Under the pieces are notes generated by a model. That model ran no database searches. It saw only the letters and a program-made list of their open reading frames with translations, and was not told where the DNA came from. A DNA stretch of 64,000 bases, taken from Nitzschia sp. DOCU1. Taxonomy: Eukaryota > Bacillariophyta > Bacillariophyceae > Bacillariales > Bacillariaceae. The position numbers and the translations under genes are program-made. The DNA is taken from positions 2,976,001 to 3,040,000 of the forward strand of contig OX595989.1 of the NCBI GenBank assembly GCA_951394045.1, in the 5' to 3' direction. Positions 20,643 to 30,700 of the stretch are shown here, piece after piece; within the stretch, counting starts at the first letter, position 1, and each line of letters begins with the position of its first letter.

Positions 20643-21132
20643 AAGGCTTCCTCTGAGATATTTCATCGTGTGCCCAAGCACACAGCTGTCTATTTGATTG
20701 TATGAAAGCTTTCCAAGCTATTTTATCGTGTGCCCAAGCGCACACCGGCTGCCTATTTGATACTACATGAGAACATTATATAGAATTCACTCATATTTTG
20801 ACAGTATTTTGCACCAGCTTCTACAATTTTCGTCAGACTTTTTCTTTGTTGGGGCACGTCGAATCGCCAAAGTGAGCTCATCACAGAGTTAGCTACGGCA
20901 AATCATCGACTATCTCTCTACTAGAGAGACAAGTGGTCAAGTGAGTCCGGAGTGTCTCGAGGCGGGGAGTCCCGAATTGCAGTCTTATCGCGAACAAGTA
21001 CGCGGTCTGTCTCATCAGCGTCCATTTTCATTTTCGAATGGTCCATTGCCAAAACTCACCTCATTATGTTGCAACCGTTCAATTAGAAGTATACATTTAT
21101 CTTTGCCCATCCAGTCGACTGTCGAGCCGGAG
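20643..21132. other. 3' flank of the propeller gene with paired hairpin repeats, then promoter of the next gene
   Basis: The first 120 nt hold a 60-bp-spaced direct repeat with a hairpin in each copy (see separate entry). The frame of the next gene is open upstream to 20941 but only with GTG, and this part is not protein-like. A CTCTCTACTAGAGAG inverted word lies near 20912. Confidence 0.5.
20661..20760 (+). repeat. Two copies of a hairpin-containing element, exactly 60 bp apart
   Basis: Copy 1 (20661-20700) and copy 2 (20721-20760) share TTATCGTGTGCCCAAG-CACA-type sequence and a following CTATTTGAT block. In copy 1 GTGTGC-CCAA-GCACAC (20668-20683) is a perfect 6-bp stem with a 4-nt loop; in copy 2 (20728-20743) one stem base changes (GCGCAC), leaving a G-T wobble. 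Both lie within 120 nt of the propeller stop codon, so they would fall in its 3' UTR. Role unknown. Confidence 0.75.
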
Positions 21133-21537
21133 ATGTGGTGTGGACATTTTGGCCTCAGATGCGTTTTGTTAGTGGCATTTATTGTGCTGTCGATAGCGCC
21201 AGGTTGCGCCTTTCAGCCGCTTGCTGGCGCCGCCGCCTCCAGGCAGGGCTCTTCGACTTGGTTATGTGGTAATGGGCGCATTGGTTTACAACCTCGGTCA
21301 AATACTTTGTCGCGGAGTGGAACTGCTTTATTTGAAACTGACGGTACCAAAGATGATGCGAAAGTAGAGGTGGGCTCCAAAGAATATCTTGAAGGGTTCA
21401 TCTCGTCTCCAATTCAGGACGGCACAGTCCCGGAGCGCGGAACTGGACTGGAACAAGCACTGAAACTTGGAGGATCAGTGGCCTTCGCCTTGGTTGTCTT
21501 ATTCCTAGGTTTCATGGCAAGCAATGGCCTCCTGTAA
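21133..21537 (+). CDS. Small plastid-targeted membrane protein, 134 aa
   Basis: Single exon; ATG at 21133 begins a signal peptide (CVLLVAFIVLSIAPGCAF) whose cleavage point CAF/QPL resembles the diatom plastid ASAFAP motif (Phe at +1 or just before, here A-F-Q-P). A Ser/Arg-rich transit-peptide-like stretch follows (RQGSSTWLCGN ... RSNTLSRSGTALFE). The mature part is short and acidic (KVEVGSKEYLEGFISSPIQD) and ends with one hydrophobic helix (GGSVAFALVVLFLGFMASNGLL), probably in the thylakoid or plastid envelope. The frame is open upstream to a GTG at 20941 but there is no other ATG. No named family recognised; small one-helix photosystem-associated proteins look similar in shape only. Confidence 0.78.
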   Translation: MWCGHFGLRCVLLVAFIVLSIAPGCAFQPLAGAAASRQGSSTWLCGNGRIGLQPRSNTLSRSGTALFETDGTKDDAKVEVGSKEYLEGFISSPIQDGTVPERGTGLEQALKLGGSVAFALVVLFLGFMASNGLL

Positions 21538-21766
21538 GAACGTTGTCAATATGAACAAACAGACTCTATCTTTCTTATTGGACAAGTAAATAGGTGGTTA
21601 CGCGTCATGATTCACGGGTGAACCCGAAGATTTGAATCATGCCGTGTAAACAAAGGTAGTGCTGGATGCTGTCGCTAACAAGGACAAGGAAAGGCGGACT
21701 GAAAACCAATGACATTACCCAGAGGAAGTCACGGGCGTCGACAGAGCTAGTTCGCGCAACCCCAGC

Positions 21767-23223
21767 CTAATCTTTCAAGTTTACCCTGAAGTCAACGCCC
21801 AGTGATGAGAGCTTGTTGGCAGCCACAACCGTCTTGACCGCTGCCTTGAACTTTCGCTTGGCATTGAATTTCTTCATCTGCTCAAGATTCACTCCTAGAC
21901 TTTTGCCTTCCAATTTTGAGGCATCAGCTCCGATCCATGGGTTGCGCATCGCCTGATTAGCGTCTGCTCGTTCAACAGGGCTTACCGTCAACAGCTTCGA
22001 AATCATGCTCTTGGCTTCATTCGAAACTTGGCCCCAGTATTCCTCGTGGAATTCGTACTGCCCCTTTCGAATCTTGCGGAAGAGCTCACGCTGGTTCTGC
22101 TCAATGAATGGTGGGTAGCCTCCCAAAAGAATATAGACAATAACTCCAAGAGACCACATATCAGCCTGAGTATCGTAGGGCTTTCCCTCAAGAATCTCGG
22201 GAGCGACGTAACCTGGTGTACCGCACTGAGTCGTTAGCGAATTCGGAGCTTTTACTTTCTTTGCGAAACCAAAGTCAGCAATTTTAATGTCAGAGTCGTC
22301 GCTTTCGCTCTGAAATAGGAGAAATGTTAGCTGATAGCGCCTTTGGTGCAAGAATTTCTTTCACACTGGTGTACGTACCGTCAGAAGTAAGTTCTCTGGC
22401 TTCAAGTCGCGGTGGGCCACCTTGTGCTGATGGCAGTACAGCATCGCGTCGAAAAGAATTTTGCAGACATCACGAGCCTCCTTCTCGTTGTAATAACTCT
22501 TTTGCACAATTCGATCGAACAATTCTCCTCCCATCATCTTCTCGGTAACGAGGTAATAGAACTGAGCCTCATCGAAAACATCGTAAAGTCGGATGATGTG
22601 CTTGTGCTTCAATTCTGTGAGCACCGCAATTTCGTCCTTCAGCGCAACTTCATCTTCCTTCGAAAGCTTCGACTTGGTTACAATCTTAATAGCAAACGAT
22701 TGACTAGACTGGCGGTGGGACCCTTCCTTGACGACTGAGAATGCACCTTCTCCCAGCTAACAAACAAACGCGAGACACGGAATTGGATTTCAGTGGCGGG
22801 TGCATACACGGAGCAAGGTGGCAGCAAAACTGGTGAGACAGAAATTTAACCGTAAAGACGTAGCCATGTAGTACTGAATAACGGTCATCGACATCGGTGC
22901 GAACACCTGAAAACCTTCAGCCGACACCGAATGATGACCATGGCCGATAGCACCTACCGCTTTGCCGAGCTTGTAAAGCTCGTTGAATGTCTTTCCACTT
23001 GACGAGTCTTCAACGGAATCCTTCGCCTTCTTCCCACCACCGCCTGATCCGGAGCTCTTAGTCTTGCTACTGGCAGGTTTGGCAGCCTAACGTGATGTTA
23101 TTTTGAGACGTGAGAACCAGGATTGCATTCGATCGATCATCGGCTGTGCGAGCGGAAACTTACAGCAGGTGCCGGGGCAGGGGCTGTCACCACAGGTGCT
23201 TCTTTGGATCCACAAGCTCCCAT
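21767..23223 (-). CDS. CaMK-like serine/threonine protein kinase, N-myristoylated
   Basis: Four exons: 23223-23164, 23086-22958, 22756-22379, 22309-21767; 369 aa. The first exon gives MGACGSKEA, a strong N-myristoylation/palmitoylation signal, so the kinase is likely at membranes. After a Ser/Gly/Lys-rich linker the kinase domain runs from about 56 to 320: LGEGAFSVVKEG (P-loop), FAIKIV (Lys), HRDLKPENLLL, DFGFAKK, GTPGYVAPEIL, and WSLGVIVYILLGGYPPF, all CaMK-group features. All catalytic residues are present. After the domain, MKKFNAKRKFKAAVKTVV resembles the autoinhibitory/calmodulin-binding segment of CaMKI. No EF-hands follow, so it is not a CDPK. Intron 2 (201 nt) is the longest I could define in the window. 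The protein is expected to respond to Ca2+ via calmodulin (family inference). Confidence 0.92.
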
Positions 23224-23902
23224 GGTCAAGGTTATTAATCAGAATGGTTGATTGAGTCAAGTACCGATAGCCGCTGCTATTGAACAACGATGCTCTCAAC
23301 CGATGCCTCCAGCAAGTGCTCGTGCGAGCTGTGAGCCCTTGCGGTGCGCAGGCTGGTGCGGTTATCAAAGATTCGACGCAGCGGACTCGTTGCGAACCCC
23401 GCCCAAACTGCGCAGACTGCGTGAGATGTGATAAAAGACCACGAGGGATTTCAGTTTTTCCGGCCAGAAAAGATGAATTTGCTCGACACGGAAGCCGCCT
23501 CGGCTGCCGTGTTGGCACGCCTATGCCTATGTGTGTGTTGCCGTTGTGGAATGCACATGGTTAGTGTTATTTAAGTAAAGACTTCGGCAGGCATTACATC
23601 TTCTAATTAACCAAAATCAGCTGGCTTATTGACCTTATTCATTGCGAATATCTTGAATTCGCTCCATAGCCTCAAAGCGCTTGTCGATTTTTCGGCAAGG
23701 AAAAATCGGAAATCCTTTGGCCGCCGTTTTTTTAAAGTCGATTAGCTCGAGCAATTCTTCTTCCCTCCGCTTGTGTCATTTTGGTATCTTTGTCGAAAAA
23801 CAAAGATAGCTCCTCTGGTCTCCGGTCGAAACGCAGCGGCTCCAGCAAGATGACCTTTTGGGATTACCATAACCAAGTCCTTTTATTCTTGTCACACCCA
23901 GC
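23224..23902. other. Divergent promoter region between kinase and carrier genes
   Basis: About 680 nt between divergent ATGs. Frames of up to 140 codons on either strand overlap each other and lack domain features. No RNA gene or repeat recognised. Confidence 0.4.
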
Positions 23903-24823
23903 ATGCGGGGAATAACACATTTGATCGTTACTTGCCTTGCGGCGTCGCAAATTAGGGTGGGAGCTTCAAAATGGGGCCGCTTTGTTGGGCGTCCACAAGA
24001 TAACGTCATGAACAAGCAGTCTTCGGGCAAGGCAAGCGGTGTGGTCATGAAGCAACTCGTCGCTGGAGGCCTCAGTCGAAGTGTGGCGCAGGTGATAGTG
24101 TATCCAATCGATGCGTTGAGGACATTGGCACAAACCCGAGACGGAAGGACTTTGGCCGACGTTGGCGCGTCGGCGTTGGTCCGAGGATGCACTACGACCA
24201 GTGCATTTGCTTTGTTCATAGGAAGTATTCAGTTTGCTGTATATGAAGGTTGCCAACAACAACTCGGCCCACTTCTTGCTTCGGCAGCAGGAGCAGTTTC
24301 TTCTTGTATTGTGTCCGTACCGCAAGAGGTAATCAAGCAACGCCTGGTGACTGGCGTTTACTCTAGTTTTCGGGAAGCCGTCGCTACAATATATTCCACG
24401 GAGGGAATTCTTGGATTCTATCATTCATGGAAACCTACGTTGGCCCGGAATGTTCCTTTTGTTATAACGACCTTCGTGACTATGGACTTTCTGAAGCGTC
24501 GGAGGCTACACGCTGTCAACCGAGATGGGGATGAGCTAACAGGGGCGGAAAACTTGGTGGTTGGCATCTCGAGTGCCTTAGTGGCGGGCCTTCTTACGAA
24601 CCCAGCGGATGTTTTAAAAACGAGGATGATGACTCAGGCATCTAGCACTCAGATACCCTATTCGTCGGTGCTGGACTGTTTAAATACAATTATCAAAACC
24701 GAAGGGCCGCTAACGTTGTATGCTGGCGTCAGGCAGCGCAGCATTTACATGTGCTCACTCTGGGGGTTGACCTTTGCTTTGAATGGACAGGTGAAAAAGC
24801 ATTTCAAGCGGACGCAAGAATGA
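23903..24823 (+). CDS. Mitochondrial carrier family (SLC25) transporter, SAM-carrier-like
   Basis: Single exon, 306 aa. Three carrier repeats are visible by their signatures: YPIDALRTLAQTRDG, VPQEVIKQRLV and NPADVLKTRMM (P-x-[D/E]-x-x-[K/R]), with the matching G-x-x-x-G-rich odd helices. The set (VPxEVIKQR in repeat 2, RGxxTTSAFALFIGSIQFAVYE) is closest to S-adenosylmethionine carriers (SLC25A26/Pet8) of mitochondria and plastids; the substrate is inference. Repeat 1 is short on the matrix side, as in SAM carriers. The N-terminal 30 residues (MRGITHLIVTCLAASQ) are hydrophobic and may be a targeting signal, so a plastid or secretory route is possible; alternatively translation begins at one of the later ATGs (for example MNKQSS). 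Converges closely (67 nt) with the next gene. Confidence 0.88.
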   Translation: MRGITHLIVTCLAASQIRVGASKWGRFVGRPQDNVMNKQSSGKASGVVMKQLVAGGLSRSVAQVIVYPIDALRTLAQTRDGRTLADVGASALVRGCTTTSAFALFIGSIQFAVYEGCQQQLGPLLASAAGAVSSCIVSVPQEVIKQRLVTGVYSSFREAVATIYSTEGILGFYHSWKPTLARNVPFVITTFVTMDFLKRRRLHAVNRDGDELTGAENLVVGISSALVAGLLTNPADVLKTRMMTQASSTQIPYSSVLDCLNTIIKTEGPLTLYAGVRQRSIYMCSLWGLTFALNGQVKKHFKRTQE

Positions 24824-24890
24824 TCAATGGCCTAAGATGGTTTGCAGCATTGTCAAAATGGCACAGCGGGAGGCGTGTTGACGAAGGTTC

Positions 24891-27266
24891 TTATAGACCG
24901 TCATTGCCTGAGTATTGCAGCCTTGGTTCTGCAAAAATGCAGTCACCGAGGTGAAGGTCGCAGTAATAGTCCGAATAAACTAACAACACAGCGGCGATAC
25001 TGAAAAACGGGAAACTCAGCTGAAGCGCATATGAGGTCCAAGTAGCTAGAGCGTGTAAGAATCGCGTGAATCGGAACCAATCGGCATTCGTCTCAGATCC
25101 GCTTTGAAAGTTTCGAGACGTGTAGCGACATGTGATAACGTCCAGTGTATGGCGGAAGAAACGTTCTCGGTTTGTCTTGCCTGGGGCAAACAGTCGGCTC
25201 TCCTTGATTTTATTGTACGCGGCAATCTCTTCGGGGATCTTAAGTTTGGTTCCAGGAACGTAGTCGGGAGGTACGACTTTCGGTGTTGGAAAGGCAAACA
25301 GGCTGTAGCAAGGCAACAGGTGGAAATGAGAGTGAGATAGCTTGAACTTTGCGAAGTTATTCCCCTTGCTTCTACTCACAGTACTTCTAGCTGAGACCAA
25401 CAGTGGAGGTCTTCGTGCCTCTTGAAAATTGACTGTTGCCAAGTACACGTCTTTCTTTCCTTGGACCTTTCAATGTATTCATCCGGTAGGGTGGCTTTGC
25501 TTTCAATTCTACGAAGTCTTTCGACACGTTCGGCCACTGTCAGCAGATGGCCTTCGTCACTTTCCGAGCCATGAACGAAATCTCTGTCTGTGGGAAGTCC
25601 AGCCTCTTTGAAACGGTGCCTGACTAGGTCCAGTTCGTCTTTTGTGAGTGAAGCTCCCATATTTCGCAAGTAAGTCTCCGAGTCGGCAAAAAAGCTTTTC
25701 TGAATCGTATTTTGCAATATGTTCGACAGGATACCCGCTCGCAAGTACCGCTTATTCTTGTCCCACCACGAACTTTGCGCAATCTCCTCGTCTAGATCGA
25801 AGAGAAACTGAAAGAAAATAACAGAACCCAACAACTCAAAGGGATCTGATACATTGAACAGAATCCACATGTTGAAAAGATATAGTAGGCAAATGTAGCC
25901 CACGTTCATAAATACGTCGCCTGTGTAGCCCATGCTCTGAAAGAAATCATCGTTGCCCTCTTCCCAGGTGATTCTTCGTAGACTTCGGATTCGGGAAGAA
26001 GTAGTTTGCGAAGTCCCCACTACACGATTGAAGTTTGTCCACAAATCTAGGAGTAGCAAGGAAACACGGCGAGCGCGATGAGTGTACGCCACATTGTTGT
26101 ATGAAACCAAGGATTTGATTATCAGGCTCACCTCTATTCAGCTTGTGCAAATAATATACGAGCACGGCAAAGAGCATTTCCCTTGTTCCCACTTGAATCT
26201 CTTCCACATCTCCTTTATGACTTGTATAGTACAAGAATAGAATGCAAGGAATGAAAGCTTGCAAGAAGAAAACAATTAACGAGTCGAAAAATCCGGTCCC
26301 AAGCACTGACACGTAGGTGAACATGGACACCTCGGCGTCTTCCAGATTCCATTGGTCATCTGCGTTGGTGACGACTTCCTGCATCAATTTGAATGGCGAC
26401 ATAATATGGTTGAGGAGTTCTTCTTGACCCGATGTACCCACTCTTTCATAGAGGTTGCGAAAGTCGACGTTGCGCTGATCTGCCAACCAAAGCTCCCATA
26501 ACTCTTGAGCATACAATCGGATATCTAGCATTTCGAAGTCATCTGGGTGGCCTTCCTTGAATTTCAACTTGTTTTCGATTTTTAAGCAGGCCCATTGGCA
26601 CCACACCCACGGCGCCATACCAAAGATCCCTTGAAGCGCCTGTTGAGGCCATCGCATTATATTTTCAGTCAATTTGTGATCAACAGCAGTTTCGTAGATG
26701 AACACATCAGCATCCCCGTCCACATTGCTGATTCGATTTACGTCTTCAATTCTCTCCAGTCGATATTTCATACTTGACTCACGGACTTCGATCCATTCCC
26801 CAATATCGTATCGGTGATTCTTGTTGCTGCGATCCAATAGCGTATCTTCCATCATTTCTCGCAGACTGCAGGAAGTGCAACGGACTCCTTGCATTGCTAG
26901 TCGATTTTGCAGACGAGCCAAAAGCAACACACAATCACCCAAGTCCTCGGCATCGTAGGGGAATCCCATGATATCCGACAAATCCACCTTGTAGGCTTCA
27001 AAGGCACGAATCATTACATCCAGCTCGTCGCGGGAAACAAAATCAGAGTGTCGGCTTCCAGCTTCTCGCAATATTCGGACACAAGAACTCAAGGCTGAAT
27101 ACGTTGAACTTCCATCAAAGTTGCTAAAATCCAGCGCCCGTTGTTGTTGTGGGAGGCCATTTGCTGTTGGCACGGGGTGTACCCCCGCAAACGAAACTCG
27201 CACGATGCTCTCTTGCGGGGTCAATCCTGCATCTGCCCGCCTAGTAGGCCTTGTATTGCCTGCCAT
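24891..27266 (-). CDS. Polytopic membrane protein of unknown function, 728 aa
   Basis: Exons 27266-26132, 26019-25380 and 25302-24891; introns of 112 and 77 nt with GT-AG ends. First ATG is at 27266 (MAGNTRPTRR); the frame is open to 27314 via TTG. The N-terminal 330 residues are soluble and include a WQWA-type aromatic stretch (MAPWVWCQWACLKIEN) and several acidic helices. Hydrophobic segments follow: FFDSLIVFFLQAFIPCILFLYY; MLFAVLVYYL; VGYICLLYLFNMWILF; LLGSVIFFQFLFDL; and near the C-terminus LHALATWTSYALQLSF and FFSIAAVLLVYSDYY, so at least five or six helices. Exon joins give VLVYYLHKLNRVVGTSQ and SQLEVLLFAFPTPKV. No named family was recognised; it may be a stramenopile-specific transporter- or channel-like protein (speculative). 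Confidence 0.75.
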
Positions 27267-27712
27267 GTTCTCTTGGGACAAATCGAAATTGCGAAAGAAT
27301 AATCTTGCTTGCAAATGTGTCGATTGGGAACGATAATTTTGTGACGAGGTTCAGGCAGGAGAGCAAAGATCTTGCAATGGCAGAAACTTTTCTTGGAGGT
27401 GGGTCTGAGGTTGATTCGTGAGTTCACTGGGATAGCTATCCCTCGCGCGTTGTGGTGGGAAACGTCGTGCCGGCTGGCGCGATATGGGCACGCTCGTTCT
27501 TACTATGCGTCCAAAAGTGACTTTTTGGCGGGAGAGAGACGGTCATAATGTCTTGACGACTCCTTTGACTACAGTAGTGGACAAAAAGTGGATTTCATTT
27601 CAATTCTTTCGATGATTGATTCTGAAAGAATCATTTTGCTACCTTGCTTGAGAGTGTCAATCATTTTAAACAATGAATTCTCCACAGTAAATCGATTCTA
27701 CTCAAAATCATA
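27267..27712. other. Divergent promoter region
   Basis: About 446 nt between the divergent ATGs of the polytopic membrane protein and the long repeat protein. AT-rich near the plus-strand start. No gene, RNA gene or repeat recognised. Confidence 0.4.
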
Positions 27713-30700
27713 ATGTCGGGTAAAGAAGGAGGTTTTGGCCCCGACGAGATTGCCGAAATCATCCGGATGCAGCAAAGAGAAGAAGCGTCTTCTGGCGGCA
27801 AACAGCAGCAGCCACGTGGGGTGAATATCAAAGCCAGAACTTTTGCAAAGCCAGTCAAACCAATATTCGAAGGCAAGAGTGTGGCGGATGTCATGCAACG
27901 GCGAGGTTCTGATTCTACTACAAATTCTGAGAAGCTTGCGGAACTGGAAGCGGACGAAGTTTCTTTGTCGAGCGTTCAAAATCTGCAAACTGTCCCTTCC
28001 GTGTCAGAGGGTCCTGGATTGTTCGGTATGCTGGCGAATTTTCGAATCGGGTCCTCATCTAAGAGCAAGAGTACGGACGACTCGCATCGGATAGGAGAAT
28101 TGCCAAACAAGGCCAAGCTGCAGCATGCTGACACTTCCGTTCAGAAGGTGGAGTTGATGCAGAACTCTGGAAGCCTTGCAACTGCCGATTCGGATAAATC
28201 TCATTCTGGCGGGAGAAAACTTTCGTTTCTAAGTCGCGGGTCAACCAGCCATACTGGATCTGGCAGTGTCTCGATCGAATCCAACAGTGAACGAGCGAAC
28301 CGGGCGCAGTCCATGAGTGATTTTCCCATCTTGTCCAGTCCATCCAAACAGCGTGCGTTCACCGACGACGACTTTTTCGCAGCAATGGATGGAAACCGGC
28401 CAGCTTCAATGTCCAATTTAAGTGTGGACGAGAGTGATGACGCTGCAGCCTTAAAAGCTCAAAAGGCAAGGGACCGGCGGGCCCAGCGAGGAAACGTCAA
28501 ACCAAAGCATCGGGAACACCACAGATCAGTTTCTTCCAGTGACATCGAAGCTACTTCCACTTCTGAGGCGACACCTATTGGGCGAACTCCCTTACACACC
28601 CCAACGTCGACTGAGCCCGATGGCTGGATGCCGATTGTTGCTCCGGGAACAACAATTCAAAGCCGAGCACCCGCGCGATACTCCATTGATGAGTCTGAGC
28701 ATTCACTTTCTTCGATTGCAGCCATGCGGAAACCTCTGGCCAAGGAGACGCTCATGGCCCAGGCACTAGCAAAGAAACAACAGGAAGAGTTGGCAGCACT
28801 GATGGCTGATGCCATGGTGAATATGGAAACCATGGACGAGTTGGAATCTGACGACAGCATCGAAACTTCAGATCAAAATGATTTGACCAACCAGCATGAC
28901 TGGCAAGACGTGGCCGGTGTGGCCTATGAAAAGAAGACAGCAAAACCACTAGCACTATCAGTCGACGAGGAGGACGACACCGATGACGACGATGTGGGAT
29001 TACGCCCAAAATCAAGAGAATTACAAAAGGTGGAAGAGATGCTTCGGAAGCAAGAGGAGCAGCTCCGCGATGTAGTTAAAGCGACACCTGAGGTGGACGA
29101 CGCCCTGCAGGAGACAGAGGTTCTGAGCAGGAAGGAACACAAAGAAACCAGAACAGTGTATGGTGAATGGCATGATGTCAATGGTGACAAGGCCGAAAGT
29201 CATGCGAAGATTTTGAGTATGGGGCGCGAGTTTTTCGAGGACGCAGAAGAAGATGATTTCCTTGCTAGGCCGGCATCACGGGACGCTCGGAAGCTAGAAG
29301 AAGCAGCACGAAAACAACGCTCCCAGGTCATAAATGCAATACAGGAAACTCCAGATGCAAAGGGGGCGCTGAAAGTGACCAAGGTTCTTTCAAAACGGGA
29401 GAAGAAATCCATGAAAAAGACAAAGAATGAATGGCAAGAAGTGGAGCCTGACTCTGCAAAGCCGCCGTCTTCCCGCCTGGACAAATCACGAGACTCGATG
29501 GAAGACGACGAGGACGACAAACTAAAAATGAAATCAAAGTTTGCGCGAAGCCTTGCCGAAACAACAAGAAGACAGCAGGAACTAGTTGATGATGCAATCC
29601 TTGATGCACCAGATGTGGAAGGAGCCTTGGGAAAACCTGGAGTTTTCGACCGCGGCGAGCGTGAAGAGATCAGGAAGACAAGAAGGGAATGGCACGAAGT
29701 CGACGACGATAAAGAACGAGTTCATGCAAAAGCTGTGGACAACAATGGCAAATTTTACCCTGAGCGGGCTGCTGCGGACGTGAATGAAACAAAAGCAACA
29801 CAAAAAGTAAAGCCAGCATCGCAACAGACCCCAAAATCGCCTAGAACGGACGACTCCAAGCCTTCTAAGCCTCGGTCCACTAAGTCGAAATCGCCAACAA
29901 GATCGAATGTCGTGGGTCCAACAAGTGCGTATCCTGTTGATGATCGCCCTCCTTTCGATGCTGATGGCGACCCCGAGTCTACGAAACCGGTTTTGTTGCT
30001 GAAACAGAAGGTGGCAGCCTACGACACCGCTGGTAGCCTGGTCTCCGTTCCTGATGAGTTAGAGCCGATTGACACAGGGAAGAAGCAGGACTGGCATGGC
30101 GTTGACCATGGTCGGCACCCCTCGGATTCAAAAGGTTCATACACTCAGAAGAACGAGAGTCCCAACGCCAATGCAAGCATTCAGGCTCAAAATGAATCCC
30201 CTGAAAAGGAAGAGGCGTCAAACAAGCAACGTGAAGAACGAACAGAGTTGATTGACACCCAGGAGAAGCAGGACTGGCATAGCGTCGACCCGGGTCGTCA
30301 CCCCTCGGATTCAAAAAGTTTATACACACCGAAGAACGAAAATCCCGACGCCGATTCGAGCAAGAAGTCTCCAAGTGCATCTTTTGGTGCGCAGAGCGAA
30401 CAAGGAACGGGGCCAATCGACAAGGGGACGAAACAGGATTGGCGTGGCATCGACCCTGGTAGGCACCGCTCGGATTCAAAAGGTTTATACACGCAGAAGA
30501 CCGAAACGCCTGACACCAAGTCGACCAACAGGTCTCAAAGCTCTTCTTCCAAAAAGGAGCAAACATCAAAGAAGCTTGGTGAAAAGGAATCAGGTGATCG
30601 GAAATCCGAAAGCAATCCATCCAAAAAGTCTTCTTACAAGCCATCGAAACAAGCGACCAAGAACAATGCCAAAGAATCATCGAGACCACCACGGTCGCGA

